Source: an uncultured Oscillospiraceae bacterium
Lineage (GTDB): Bacteria; Bacillota; Clostridia; Oscillospirales; Oscillospiraceae
Direction: 5' to 3'
DNA length: 54,919 nt
Assembly: GCA_934590325.1 (NCBI GenBank)
Contig: CAKTOW010000013.1
Span: 1-54,919, forward strand
The position numbers and the translations under genes were made by a program. The notes under the pieces were generated by a model. That model was not told the DNA's origin, did not search any database, and saw only the letters and a program-made list of their open reading frames with translations. Positions 21,487 to 29,283 of this stretch are shown one piece after another. How positions within the stretch are numbered: position 1 is the first letter of the stretch; each line of letters opens with the position of its first letter.

Positions 21487-23283
21487 ATGAGCGAAGTCAA
21501 CAAGGAATTTACGTTTGAGAACGAGCAGTACCGCAAGACCTATTGGCACACCTGTTCCCACATCCTGGCCCAGGCTGTGAAGCGCCTGCACCCGGAGGTG
21601 AAGCTGGCCATCGGCCCCAGCATCGACAACGGCTTCTACTACGACCTGGACGCACCCTTCGCCTTCACCCCCGAGAACCTGACGGAGATCGAGGCCGAGA
21701 TGCGCAAGATCTGCAAGGAGAAGCTGAAGCTGGAGCGCTTCGAGCTGCCCCGTGCCGAGGCCGTCAAGTACATGGAGGAAAAAGAGGAGCCCTACAAGGT
21801 GGAACTGATCAACGATCTGCCTGAGGACGCCGTCATCTCCTTCTACCGTCAGGGCGAATTCGTGGACCTGTGCGCCGGCCCCCACGTGGACTCCACCGGC
21901 CGCATCAAGGGCAACGGCATCAAGCTCACCGCCTGCAACGCCGCCTACTGGCGGGGCGATTCCAACCGCAAGCAGCTACAGCGCATCTACGGTGTGGCCT
22001 TCCCCAACAAGGACGAGCTGGACGCCTATCTGAAGGAGCGCGAGGAAGCCGTGAAGCGCGACCACAACAAGCTGGGCCGCGAGCTGGAGTATTTCACCAC
22101 CGTGGACTGCATCGGACAGGGTCTGCCCATCCTGCTGCCCAAGGGTGCCCGCGTGGTGCAGCTGCTGCAGCGCTGGGTGGAGGACACCGAGCAGGCGCAC
22201 GACTACCTGCTGACCAAAACGCCCCTCATGGCAAAGCGGGAACTGTACAAGATCTCCGGCCACTGGGATCACTATCTGGACGGTATGTTCATTTTGGGTG
22301 ACCCCGCCGACGAGACGAAGGAGTGCTTTGCCCTGCGTCCCATGACCTGCCCCTTCCAGTATCAGGTGTACCTGAACCGCGGCCGCAGCTACCGCGACCT
22401 GCCCATGCGTCTGGGCGAGACGTCCACTCTGTTCCGCAACGAGGACTCCGGCGAGATGCACGGCCTGATCCGCGTCCGCCAGTTCACCATCTCCGAGGGA
22501 CATCTGGTGCTGCGCCCCGACCAGCTGGAGCAGGAGTTCAAGGACTGCCTTGACCTCGCCAAGTATTGTTTGGGCACCGTGGGTCTGCTGGATAAATGCA
22601 CCTTCCGCTTCTCCCAGTGGGATCCCGCCAACCCCAACAACAAGTATGAGGGCACCAAGGAGCAGTGGGATCACGCCCAGTCCGTCATGGAGCGCATCCT
22701 GAAGGATCTGGACGTGGACTACACCGTGGGCATTGACGAGGCTGCCTTCTACGGCCCCAAGCTGGACATCCAGTACAAGAACGTCTACGGCAAGGAGGAC
22801 ACCCTTGTCACCATCCAGATCGATATGCTGCTGGCTGAGCGCTTCGGCATGTACTATATCGACGAGAACGGCAACAAGGCCCTGCCCTATATCATCCACC
22901 GCACGTCCCTGGGCTGCTACGAGCGCACACTGGCCTACCTCATCGAGGAGTACGCCGGCGCCCTGCCCACTTGGATGATGCCCGAGCAGGTCCGTTTCCT
23001 GCCCATCACCGACCGTGCCGCCGACTACTGCGCCGACGCCGCCAAGGCGCTGCGCAAGCAGGGCTTCCGCGTGGAGGTGGATGCCCGCAACGAGAAGGTG
23101 GGCAAGAAGATCCGCGAGGCCACCCTGGAGAAGATCCCCTACATGCTGGTGGTGGGCGACCGCGATATGGAGAACGGCACCGTTTCCGTCCGTTCCCGTA
23201 CCGGCGAGGACCTGGGTGCCATGTCCCTGGACGACTTCGCCGCCATGCTGCACAAGATCGTGGACGAGAAGCAGAAGATCTGA
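21487..23283 (+). CDS. thrS: Threonyl-tRNA synthetase, lacking the TGS domain
   Basis: A 598-residue class II synthetase. The editing domain comes first, with HTCSHILAQ (residues ~18-26) and DLCAGPHV near 134. The catalytic core has motif 2 around RLGETSTLFRNEDSGEMHGLIRVRQFT, the zinc Cys in RPMTCPF, and motif 3 near HRTSLGCYERTLAYLIEEY (expected GS(I/L)ER; here GCYER). The anticodon-binding domain ends the protein. The usual N-terminal TGS domain (~60 aa) is absent: AGGAGG and the ATG at 21487 directly precede the editing domain. Controlled by the T-box upstream and ending at an intrinsic terminator. Confidence 0.95.
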   Translation: MSEVNKEFTFENEQYRKTYWHTCSHILAQAVKRLHPEVKLAIGPSIDNGFYYDLDAPFAFTPENLTEIEAEMRKICKEKLKLERFELPRAEAVKYMEEKEEPYKVELINDLPEDAVISFYRQGEFVDLCAGPHVDSTGRIKGNGIKLTACNAAYWRGDSNRKQLQRIYGVAFPNKDELDAYLKEREEAVKRDHNKLGRELEYFTTVDCIGQGLPILLPKGARVVQLLQRWVEDTEQAHDYLLTKTPLMAKRELYKISGHWDHYLDGMFILGDPADETKECFALRPMTCPFQYQVYLNRGRSYRDLPMRLGETSTLFRNEDSGEMHGLIRVRQFTISEGHLVLRPDQLEQEFKDCLDLAKYCLGTVGLLDKCTFRFSQWDPANPNNKYEGTKEQWDHAQSVMERILKDLDVDYTVGIDEAAFYGPKLDIQYKNVYGKEDTLVTIQIDMLLAERFGMYYIDENGNKALPYIIHRTSLGCYERTLAYLIEEYAGALPTWMMPEQVRFLPITDRAADYCADAAKALRKQGFRVEVDARNEKVGKKIREATLEKIPYMLVVGDRDMENGTVSVRSRTGEDLGAMSLDDFAAMLHKIVDEKQKI

Positions 23284-23302
23284 ACCGTATAGCGAAAAAC
23301 AG

Positions 23303-23330
23303 AGAGACCGGCATTGCCGGTCTCTTTTTT
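23303..23330 (+). terminator. Terminator of thrS
   Basis: GAGACCGGC, loop ATT, GCCGGTCTC, TTTTTT. Confidence 0.92.
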
Positions 23331-23359
23331 CGCGAAGTATCAGGCAGAAAACAGATTTC

Positions 23360-23383
23360 GCCAAAAGAAAATTCTATTTTGGC
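23360..23383. promoter_or_regulatory. Isolated palindrome GCCAAAA-N10-TTTTGGC
   Basis: Perfect 7-bp arms about 140 bp upstream of the DUF3798 operon promoter. It is the only structured element in 23331-23519, which otherwise shows no gene. A regulator site is possible, but it is far from the promoter. Confidence 0.35.
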
Positions 23384-23519
23384 AAAACACCGAATTCTCG
23401 CCCGAAAGCACCGCGAAAACGCCTGAAACCATGGGCAAAGTGCCCAAAAAAATGCGGAAAGTATGCGGCTGAAAAACACGATGTACCTCCGGTGAACACC
23501 GTTCAGAGACACAAATATG

Positions 23520-23549
23520 TTGACAGACTGTGAACTTATCTGATAGAAT
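23520..23549 (+). promoter_or_regulatory. Promoter of the DUF3798 ABC operon
   Basis: TTGACA (23520-23525), 18 nt, TAGAAT (23544-23549). Confidence 0.75.
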
Positions 23550-23553
23550 CAAA

Positions 23554-23626
23554 TGGGTGCATAGCACCCACTGCATAGCTGGGACAGGGCGCGCCCTGTC
23601 CACTGTTTCCTCCCGCGGGAGGAAAC
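23554..23626 (+). repeat. Three tandem palindromes in the DUF3798 operon leader
   Basis: TGGGTGC-ATA-GCACCCA (23554-23570); the perfect 20-bp palindrome starting GGACAGGGCG (23582-23601); and a perfect 22-bp palindrome with arm GTTTCCTCCCG (23605-23626). CATAG before the second and CTATG after the third could close a junction. The core CAGGGC-NN-GCCCTG also occurs at 3260-3273 in the leader of the surface-protein gene. Confidence 0.6.
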
Positions 23627-23658
23627 GGCACTATGGAAAAAGGAATTTGGAGGTAAAC

Positions 23659-24861
23659 ATGAAAAAAGTAGTTTGCATGCTGCTGGCTCTTGTTATGGCG
23701 CTGTCCCTCGTGGCGTGCGGTGACAAGCCCGCCGACAACACCGACACCGTCCCCTATCGCATCGGTATCGTGACCGGTTCCGTCTCTCAGTCTGAGGACG
23801 ACCGCCGCGGCGCCGAGGCCTTCCAGGCGGAGTATGGCGAGGACATGGTCAAGCTGGCCATCTACCCCGACAACTTCACCGAGGAGACCGAGACCACTAT
23901 CCAGACCATCGTGAACCTGTCCGCTGACCCCCTGATGAAGGCGATCATCGTCAACCAGGCTGTCCCCGGCACCACCGAGGCGTTCCGCAAGATCAAGGAA
24001 TCCCGTCCTGACATCATCTGCATCGCCGGCGAGGCCCACGAGGACCTGCCCGAGATCGGCTCCGCTGCCGACCTGGTCACCAACAATGACTTCGTTTCCC
24101 GCGGCTACCTGATCATCCGCACCGCTCACGAGCTGGGCTGCGACACCTTCGTGCACATCTCCTTCCCCCGTCACATGTCCTACGAGACCATGTCCCGCCG
24201 TGTGGCCATCATGAAGGCCGCCTGCGAGGAGTTCGGCATGAAGTTCGTCCTGGAGACCGCTCCCGATCCCACCTCTGACGTCGGCGTTTCCGGCGCTCAG
24301 GCTTACATCCTGGAGCAGGTGCCCGCTTGGGTCGAGAAGTACGGCCAGAACGCCGCTTACTTCTGCACCAACGACGCCCACACCGAGCCCCTGCTGAAGC
24401 GTCTGCTGGAGTGCGGCGGCTACTTCATCGAGGCCGACCTGCCCTCCCCCCTGATGGGCTATCCCGGCGCTCTGGGTCTGGACCTGACCGAGGAAGCCGG
24501 CGACTTTGAGAAGATCCTGGCCAAGGTCGAATCCGCCATCGTTGAGAAGGGCGGCGCCGATCACTTCGGTACCTGGGCTTACTCCTACGGCTACACCCTG
24601 TCCGCCGGTCTGGCTCTGCATGCCAAGAACGTGCTGGACGAGAAGAGCGAGCTGCTGGATATGGACGATGTGGCCGCCGCGCTGCAGGTCTATTCCCCCA
24701 AGGCCGCTTGGAACGGTGCCGGCTACACCAACGCCACTACCGGCGTCAAGTCCGAGAACGTGTTCCTGATCTATCAGGATACCTACATCATGGGCGATCC
24801 CGGCCACTTCATGGGCAATGCCACTGTGGAGATCCCCGAGAAGTACTTCACCATCAGCTGA
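23659..24861 (+). CDS. DUF3798 substrate-binding lipoprotein of an ABC importer
   Basis: A 400-residue lipoprotein: signal MKKVVCMLLALVMALSLVAC with lipobox LVAC. The mature part begins with YRIGIVTGSVSQSEDDRRGA, the DUF3798 hallmark, and has a periplasmic-binding-protein-like two-lobe pattern (IVNQAVPGTTEAFRKIKESR, then NAAYFCTNDAHTEPLLKRLL). GGAGG precedes the ATG at 23659. It heads an operon with an RbsA-like ATPase, two BPD_transp_2 permeases and a small anchored protein, which marks it as the binding component of a nucleoside/sugar-class importer whose ligand is unknown. A 13-bp hairpin after the gene probably raises its mRNA level over the rest. Confidence 0.88.
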   Translation: MKKVVCMLLALVMALSLVACGDKPADNTDTVPYRIGIVTGSVSQSEDDRRGAEAFQAEYGEDMVKLAIYPDNFTEETETTIQTIVNLSADPLMKAIIVNQAVPGTTEAFRKIKESRPDIICIAGEAHEDLPEIGSAADLVTNNDFVSRGYLIIRTAHELGCDTFVHISFPRHMSYETMSRRVAIMKAACEEFGMKFVLETAPDPTSDVGVSGAQAYILEQVPAWVEKYGQNAAYFCTNDAHTEPLLKRLLECGGYFIEADLPSPLMGYPGALGLDLTEEAGDFEKILAKVESAIVEKGGADHFGTWAYSYGYTLSAGLALHAKNVLDEKSELLDMDDVAAALQVYSPKAAWNGAGYTNATTGVKSENVFLIYQDTYIMGDPGHFMGNATVEIPEKYFTIS

Positions 24862-24890
24862 CAACAAGCTTCTCTGAAGCAACCATTCAA

Positions 24891-24920
24891 GCGGGGAGGG
24901 AGGGTATCCTCCCTCCCCGC
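24891..24920 (+). repeat. Hairpin between binding-protein and ATPase genes
   Basis: GCGGGGAGGGAGG, loop GTAT, CCTCCCTCCCCGC. No T-run follows; likely an mRNA stabiliser or partial terminator giving excess binding protein. Confidence 0.65.
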
Positions 24921-24940
24921 TGCTGTAAGTAGGGATGATT

Positions 24941-26527
24941 ATGGAAAAGAACAACGCTCCGCTGCTTGAAATGCGGAATATCAAAAAGGGCTTTTTCGGC
25001 AATCAGGTGCTCACGGACATCAACTTCACCCTGGAAGCGGGCGAGGTGCTGGGCCTGGTGGGCGAGAACGGCGCCGGCAAGAGCACCCTTATGAAAATAC
25101 TGTTTGGCATGGACGTGATCCGCGAGACCGGCGGCTATGAGGGGGACGTCCTGATCGACGGGGCGAAGGTGCAGTTCGACACACCCTTTGACGCCCTGAA
25201 AGCCGGTATCGGCATGGTACACCAGGAGTTCTCCCTGATCCCCGGCTTCACCGCCACGGAGAACATCCTTCTCAACCGCGAACCCAAGAAGAAAAGCGTC
25301 ATTTCAGAAGTGTTCGGCCCGCGTCTGGACACTCTCGACTATAAGGAAATGGATAAGCGCGCCCAGGAGGCTATTCAAAAGATGGGCGTGGCCATCGATC
25401 AGAAGATGGTCATCAGCAGCATGCCCGTGGGCCACAAGCAGTTCACCGAGATCGCCCGCGAGCTCAGCAAGGAGAACCTGAAGCTGCTGATCCTGGACGA
25501 GCCCACCGCCGTCCTCACCGAGCAGGAGGCCCAGGCGCTGCTGGACTCTATCCGCGGCATGGCCTCCCGGGGCATCGCCGTCATCTTCATCACCCACCGT
25601 CTGCAGGAGATACTGTCCGTCTGTGACAAGGTGGTCATCATGCGCGACGGCTACGTGGTCAAGGACGTCCCCGCAAAAGAGACCGACGTCCGCGACATCA
25701 CCCACTACATGGTGGGCCGCGAGGTCAAGGCCGGCAACACCGTCCACGAGATCCGCGACCACTCCGATGCCCGCACCATCATGTCCATCCGCAAGCTGTG
25801 GGTGGATATGCCCGGCGAGATCGTCCGCAACGTCAGCCTGGACGTGAAGGAGGGCGAGATCCTCGGCATCGGCGGCCTGGCCGGCCAGGGCAAGCTGGGC
25901 ATCCCCAACGGCGTCATGGGCCTGTACGACGCCGGCGGCACCGTGGAGTTCGACGGCAAGCCCATCGCCCTCAACAGCCCCCGCAAGTGCCTGGATTCCC
26001 AGCTGGCCTTCGTGTCCGAGGACCGCCGCGGCGTGGGCCTGCTGCTGGACGAGTCCCTGGAGTGGAACGTGGCCTTCCCGGCCATGCAGATCCAGAACAA
26101 ATTCCTGAAGAAGATAGGCTTCGTTACCTGGCGTGACGAAAAGGCCATCCACGCCGTCACCAACCAGTACATAGACGAACTGCAGATCAAGTGCACCGGT
26201 TCCGACCAGAAGGCGCGGGAGCTCTCCGGCGGCAACCAGCAGAAGGTGTGCCTGGCCAAGGCGTTTGCCCTGCAGCCCCGCTTCCTCTTTGTCTCCGAGC
26301 CCACCCGCGGCATCGACGTGGGCGCCAAGGCGCTGGTGCTGGAGTCGCTGAAAAAGTTCAACCGCGAGTCCGGCGTCACCGTGGTGATGATCTCCTCCGA
26401 GCTGGAGGAGCTGCGCCAGACCTGCGACCGCATCGCCATCGTTTCCGGCGGCAAGATCGCCGGCATCCTGCCTGCTGACCATTCCTCCGAGGAGTTCGGT
26501 ATGCTCATGGTCAGCCAGGTGAAGTAA
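24941..26527 (+). CDS. ABC importer ATPase, two tandem domains (RbsA/BMP type)
   Basis: A 528-residue fused ATPase. Domain 1: Walker A GENGAGKSTLMK near residue 38, Walker B LLILDEPTAVLT near 180, switch IFITHR. Domain 2 (from ~275): a degenerate Walker A GGLAGQGKLG without the GKS/T end, but intact signature LSGGNQQKV and FVSEPTRGIDVG. That one-active, one-degenerate pattern is normal for sugar/nucleoside importers of this class. The ATG at 24941 is 6 nt from AGGG; the in-frame ATG at 24935 is too close to it. It energises the two permeases downstream. Confidence 0.93.
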   Translation: MEKNNAPLLEMRNIKKGFFGNQVLTDINFTLEAGEVLGLVGENGAGKSTLMKILFGMDVIRETGGYEGDVLIDGAKVQFDTPFDALKAGIGMVHQEFSLIPGFTATENILLNREPKKKSVISEVFGPRLDTLDYKEMDKRAQEAIQKMGVAIDQKMVISSMPVGHKQFTEIARELSKENLKLLILDEPTAVLTEQEAQALLDSIRGMASRGIAVIFITHRLQEILSVCDKVVIMRDGYVVKDVPAKETDVRDITHYMVGREVKAGNTVHEIRDHSDARTIMSIRKLWVDMPGEIVRNVSLDVKEGEILGIGGLAGQGKLGIPNGVMGLYDAGGTVEFDGKPIALNSPRKCLDSQLAFVSEDRRGVGLLLDESLEWNVAFPAMQIQNKFLKKIGFVTWRDEKAIHAVTNQYIDELQIKCTGSDQKARELSGGNQQKVCLAKAFALQPRFLFVSEPTRGIDVGAKALVLESLKKFNRESGVTVVMISSELEELRQTCDRIAIVSGGKIAGILPADHSSEEFGMLMVSQVK

Positions 26528-26537
26528 GGAGGAAGAA

Positions 26538-27617
26538 ATGGGCAATACGACCACTCTTGGTAACAAGACAAGATTCAGAGAGCTGCTGGACAGCTTCGGA
26601 CTGCCCCGCCTGATCATCGCGGGCTTCCTGCTCCTGCTGCTCATCGCCGCCCCCATCGTGGGGCTGGACTTCGCCACCCAGATCACCAACATCATCACCC
26701 GCTTCAGCTGGAACGCCGTGATGGTGCTGGCCATGGTGCCCATGGTGCACTCCGGCTGCGGCCTGAACTTCGGCCTGCCGCTGGGCATCGTGTCCGGCCT
26801 GCTGGGCGCCACCCTGTCCATCGAGCTGGGCTACACCGGCTTCGCCAGCTTCCTCATGGCCATCCTCATCGCCACGCCCTTCGCGCTGCTGTTCGGCGGC
26901 GGCTACGGCTGGCTGCTGAACAAGATCAAGGGCGGCGAAATGATGATCGCCACCTACGTGGGCTTCTCGTCCGTGTCCTTCATGTGTATGATGTGGCTAC
27001 TGCTGCCGTACAAGCACCCCACCATGGTCTGGGGCTTCTCCGCCAGCGGTCTGCGTACCGTCATCTCCCTGGAGGGCTACTACGATAAGGCTCTGGCCAA
27101 CTTCCTGGCCATCGACCTGAACAGCATCGGCATCAACCTGGTGATACCCACCGGCACGCTGCTGTTCTTCGCACTGCTGGCCGTGCTGATGTGGGCCTTC
27201 CTGCACACCAAGACCGGCACCGCCATGACCGCCGTGGGCTCCAACCCCGCCTTCGCCCGCGCCGCAGGCATCAACGTGGACAAGATGCGCTTCATCTCCG
27301 TCATCATGTCCACCTGGCTGGGCGCCGTGGGTATCCTGGTGTACGAGCAGGGCTTCGGCTTCGTGCAGCTGTACAACGGCCCCTTCTGGATGGCCATGCC
27401 CGCCGTGGCCGCCATCCTCATCGGCGGCGCCTCGGTGAACAAGGCGTCCATCGGCAATGTTATCATCGGTACGATCCTGTATCAGGGCATCGTGACCATG
27501 ACCCCCACCGTGATGAACTCCGCCTTCCAGATGGATATGAGCGAGGTCATCCGTATCGTGGTGTCCAACGGCATGATCCTCTACGCCCTGACAAGAAAGA
27601 CGGAAAGGGGGCGCTGA
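26538..27617 (+). CDS. ABC importer permease 1 (BPD_transp_2)
   Basis: A 359-residue membrane protein with about 8-10 spans. The family loop that contacts the ATPase is visible as AVGSNPAFARAAGINVDKMR near residue 232, followed by ILIGGASVNKASIGNVIIG. AGGAGG lies before the ATG, 10 bp after the ATPase gene. It pairs with the next gene as a heterodimeric channel. Confidence 0.93.
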   Translation: MGNTTTLGNKTRFRELLDSFGLPRLIIAGFLLLLLIAAPIVGLDFATQITNIITRFSWNAVMVLAMVPMVHSGCGLNFGLPLGIVSGLLGATLSIELGYTGFASFLMAILIATPFALLFGGGYGWLLNKIKGGEMMIATYVGFSSVSFMCMMWLLLPYKHPTMVWGFSASGLRTVISLEGYYDKALANFLAIDLNSIGINLVIPTGTLLFFALLAVLMWAFLHTKTGTAMTAVGSNPAFARAAGINVDKMRFISVIMSTWLGAVGILVYEQGFGFVQLYNGPFWMAMPAVAAILIGGASVNKASIGNVIIGTILYQGIVTMTPTVMNSAFQMDMSEVIRIVVSNGMILYALTRKTERGR

Positions 27618-27618
27618 C

Positions 27619-28740
27619 ATGCAGACCAAGAAATTCAACGTCGGAGCGTTCCTCAGCAAGTACTCCGTACCCGTTCTGTTTATCATCATCTGCGCCATCA
27701 TGGTGCCCCTGTCCGGCCTGCCCGTCAACTACCTGCTCAACGAGATCATGACCCGTCTGGGGCGCAACGCCTTCCTCATCCTCAGCCTGCTGATCCCCAT
27801 CATGGCCGGTATGGGCCTGAACTTCGGCATGACGCTGGGCGCCATGGCCGGTGAGATAGCGCTGATCCTGGTGGCCGACTGGCAGATATGGGGCATCCCC
27901 GGCCTGGTGCTGGCCGCCATCATCTCCATTCCCCTGTCCATCCTGCTGGGCCTCCTGTGCGGCAGCATCCTCAACCACGCCAAGGGCCGCGAGATGGTCA
28001 CCAGCTACTTTATCTCCTACTGCATGGGCGGTGTGTACCAGCTGGTGGTGCTGTTCATGATGGGCCCCATCATCCCCATCATCCACAACACCCTGAAGCT
28101 GCCCCGCGGCTACGGTATCCGCAACACTGTCAGCCTGCTGCAGATGCGCCAGAGCGTGGACAACGCCCTCGCCATCAACATCAGCGGCGTGAAGATACCC
28201 GTGCTGACGCTGCTCATCATCGCCCTGGCCTGCCTGTTCATCGTGTGGTTCCGCCGCACCAAGCTGGGTCAGGACATGCGCGCCGTGGGCCAGGATATGA
28301 ACGTGGCCCGTGACGCCGGTATCAACGTGGACCGCACCCGTCTGATCTCCATCGTCATGTCCACCGTGTTCGCCGGCTTCGGTATGATCATCTACCTGCA
28401 GAACATGGGCAACTTCCCCACCTACACCGCGCACACCAACATCGGTATGTTCTGCATCGCCGCGCTGCTGGTGGGCGGCGCCTCCGTGGAAAAGGCGTCT
28501 ATCGGCAATGTGTTCCTGGGCGTTATCCTGTTCCACACCATGTTCATCGTGGCCCCCGCCGCCGGCACGAAGATCACCGGCGACTCCATGATCGGCGAGT
28601 ACTTCCGCGTGTTCGTGTCCTACGCCGTCATCACCGTGGCGCTGGTCATGTACGAGGCCAAGAAGCGTAAGGAGAACCGCTCCCTGGGCCAGCAGCTGGC
28701 CATCGAGCAGAAAGCCGAGGAGGAGGGTGAGACCGCATGA
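27619..28740 (+). CDS. ABC importer permease 2 (BPD_transp_2)
   Basis: A 373-residue homologue of the preceding permease. It shares the ATPase-coupling loop (AVGQDMNVARDAGINVDRTR near residue 222) and LVGGASVEKASIGNVFLG. It starts 1 bp after the stop of permease 1 and ends in an ATGA overlap with the next gene, so translation is coupled. The cytosolic tail (MYEAKKRKENRSLGQQ) is charged. Confidence 0.93.
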   Translation: MQTKKFNVGAFLSKYSVPVLFIIICAIMVPLSGLPVNYLLNEIMTRLGRNAFLILSLLIPIMAGMGLNFGMTLGAMAGEIALILVADWQIWGIPGLVLAAIISIPLSILLGLLCGSILNHAKGREMVTSYFISYCMGGVYQLVVLFMMGPIIPIIHNTLKLPRGYGIRNTVSLLQMRQSVDNALAINISGVKIPVLTLLIIALACLFIVWFRRTKLGQDMRAVGQDMNVARDAGINVDRTRLISIVMSTVFAGFGMIIYLQNMGNFPTYTAHTNIGMFCIAALLVGGASVEKASIGNVFLGVILFHTMFIVAPAAGTKITGDSMIGEYFRVFVSYAVITVALVMYEAKKRKENRSLGQQLAIEQKAEEEGETA

Positions 28741-29210
28741 AGACCAGCAAACGTTCGTGGATCATCCGCATCGCCTTTGTGCTGGTGCTGGTGCTTATCG
28801 CCGTGCTGATGCTGCGCATCGGCCGCGGCCATACCATCTACTTCGACAACCGTACCCTGGAGTACCAGGGCACCACCACTGCCGCGCCCTATAAGGTCAC
28901 CGTGTACGTCAACGGCGAGCAGATATCCAAGCTCTACGAGAAGGAGCGCTGCTCCGTCACCAACGTGGGCGACAACCTGGAGCTGACGCTGGAGGTCATG
29001 GCGGTCAAGGGCGGCAGCGAGACCACCGAGACCTACAAAGTGAAGCTGCCCCACGACCTGGACGGCGTCATCATCAACCTGCCCGGCTACATGGCAGGTC
29101 TGCCGGAGGAGGCGTATCTGGAGGAGTTCATCCCCGCGCCCTCTACCGACCTGGATGATGAGGAAGTGCCCAATATCGGAGAAGACGATATGGGCTTGGG
29201 CGACATCTGA
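28737..29210 (+). CDS. Small membrane-anchored protein of the DUF3798 ABC operon
   Basis: A 157-residue protein with an N-terminal anchor (IIRIAFVLVLVLIAVLMLRI) and an extracytoplasmic domain with beta-strand character (TIYFDNRTLEYQG, YKVTVYVNGEQISKLYEKER). The tail is acidic (DLDDEEVPNIGEDDMG). It overlaps the permease stop by 4 bp, so it belongs to the importer. It resembles the uncharacterised proteins (DUF6672-like, by memory) found beside such permeases; a role in assembly or substrate delivery is inference. A 12-bp hairpin follows at 29226-29252. Confidence 0.75.
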   Translation: MKTSKRSWIIRIAFVLVLVLIAVLMLRIGRGHTIYFDNRTLEYQGTTTAAPYKVTVYVNGEQISKLYEKERCSVTNVGDNLELTLEVMAVKGGSETTETYKVKLPHDLDGVIINLPGYMAGLPEEAYLEEFIPAPSTDLDDEEVPNIGEDDMGLGDI

Positions 29211-29225
29211 TAGCTGATCGTTCGG

Positions 29226-29252
29226 CACAGCCCATGCTCTGCATGGGCTGTG
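29226..29252 (+). repeat. Hairpin between the ABC operon and the dipeptidase gene
   Basis: CACAGCCCATGC, loop TCT, GCATGGGCTGTG: perfect 12-bp stem, no T-run. Read-through into the dipeptidase gene 30 bp downstream is likely, as no promoter is seen between. Confidence 0.6.
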
Positions 29253-29283
29253 TCTGTCCAACTACCCGAAAGGAGCATAAAAA

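Noticed and set aside
24891..24920. Full terminator separating the DUF3798 binding protein from the ABC genes
   Set aside because: No T-run and no promoter before the ATPase gene, so the genes are treated as one operon.
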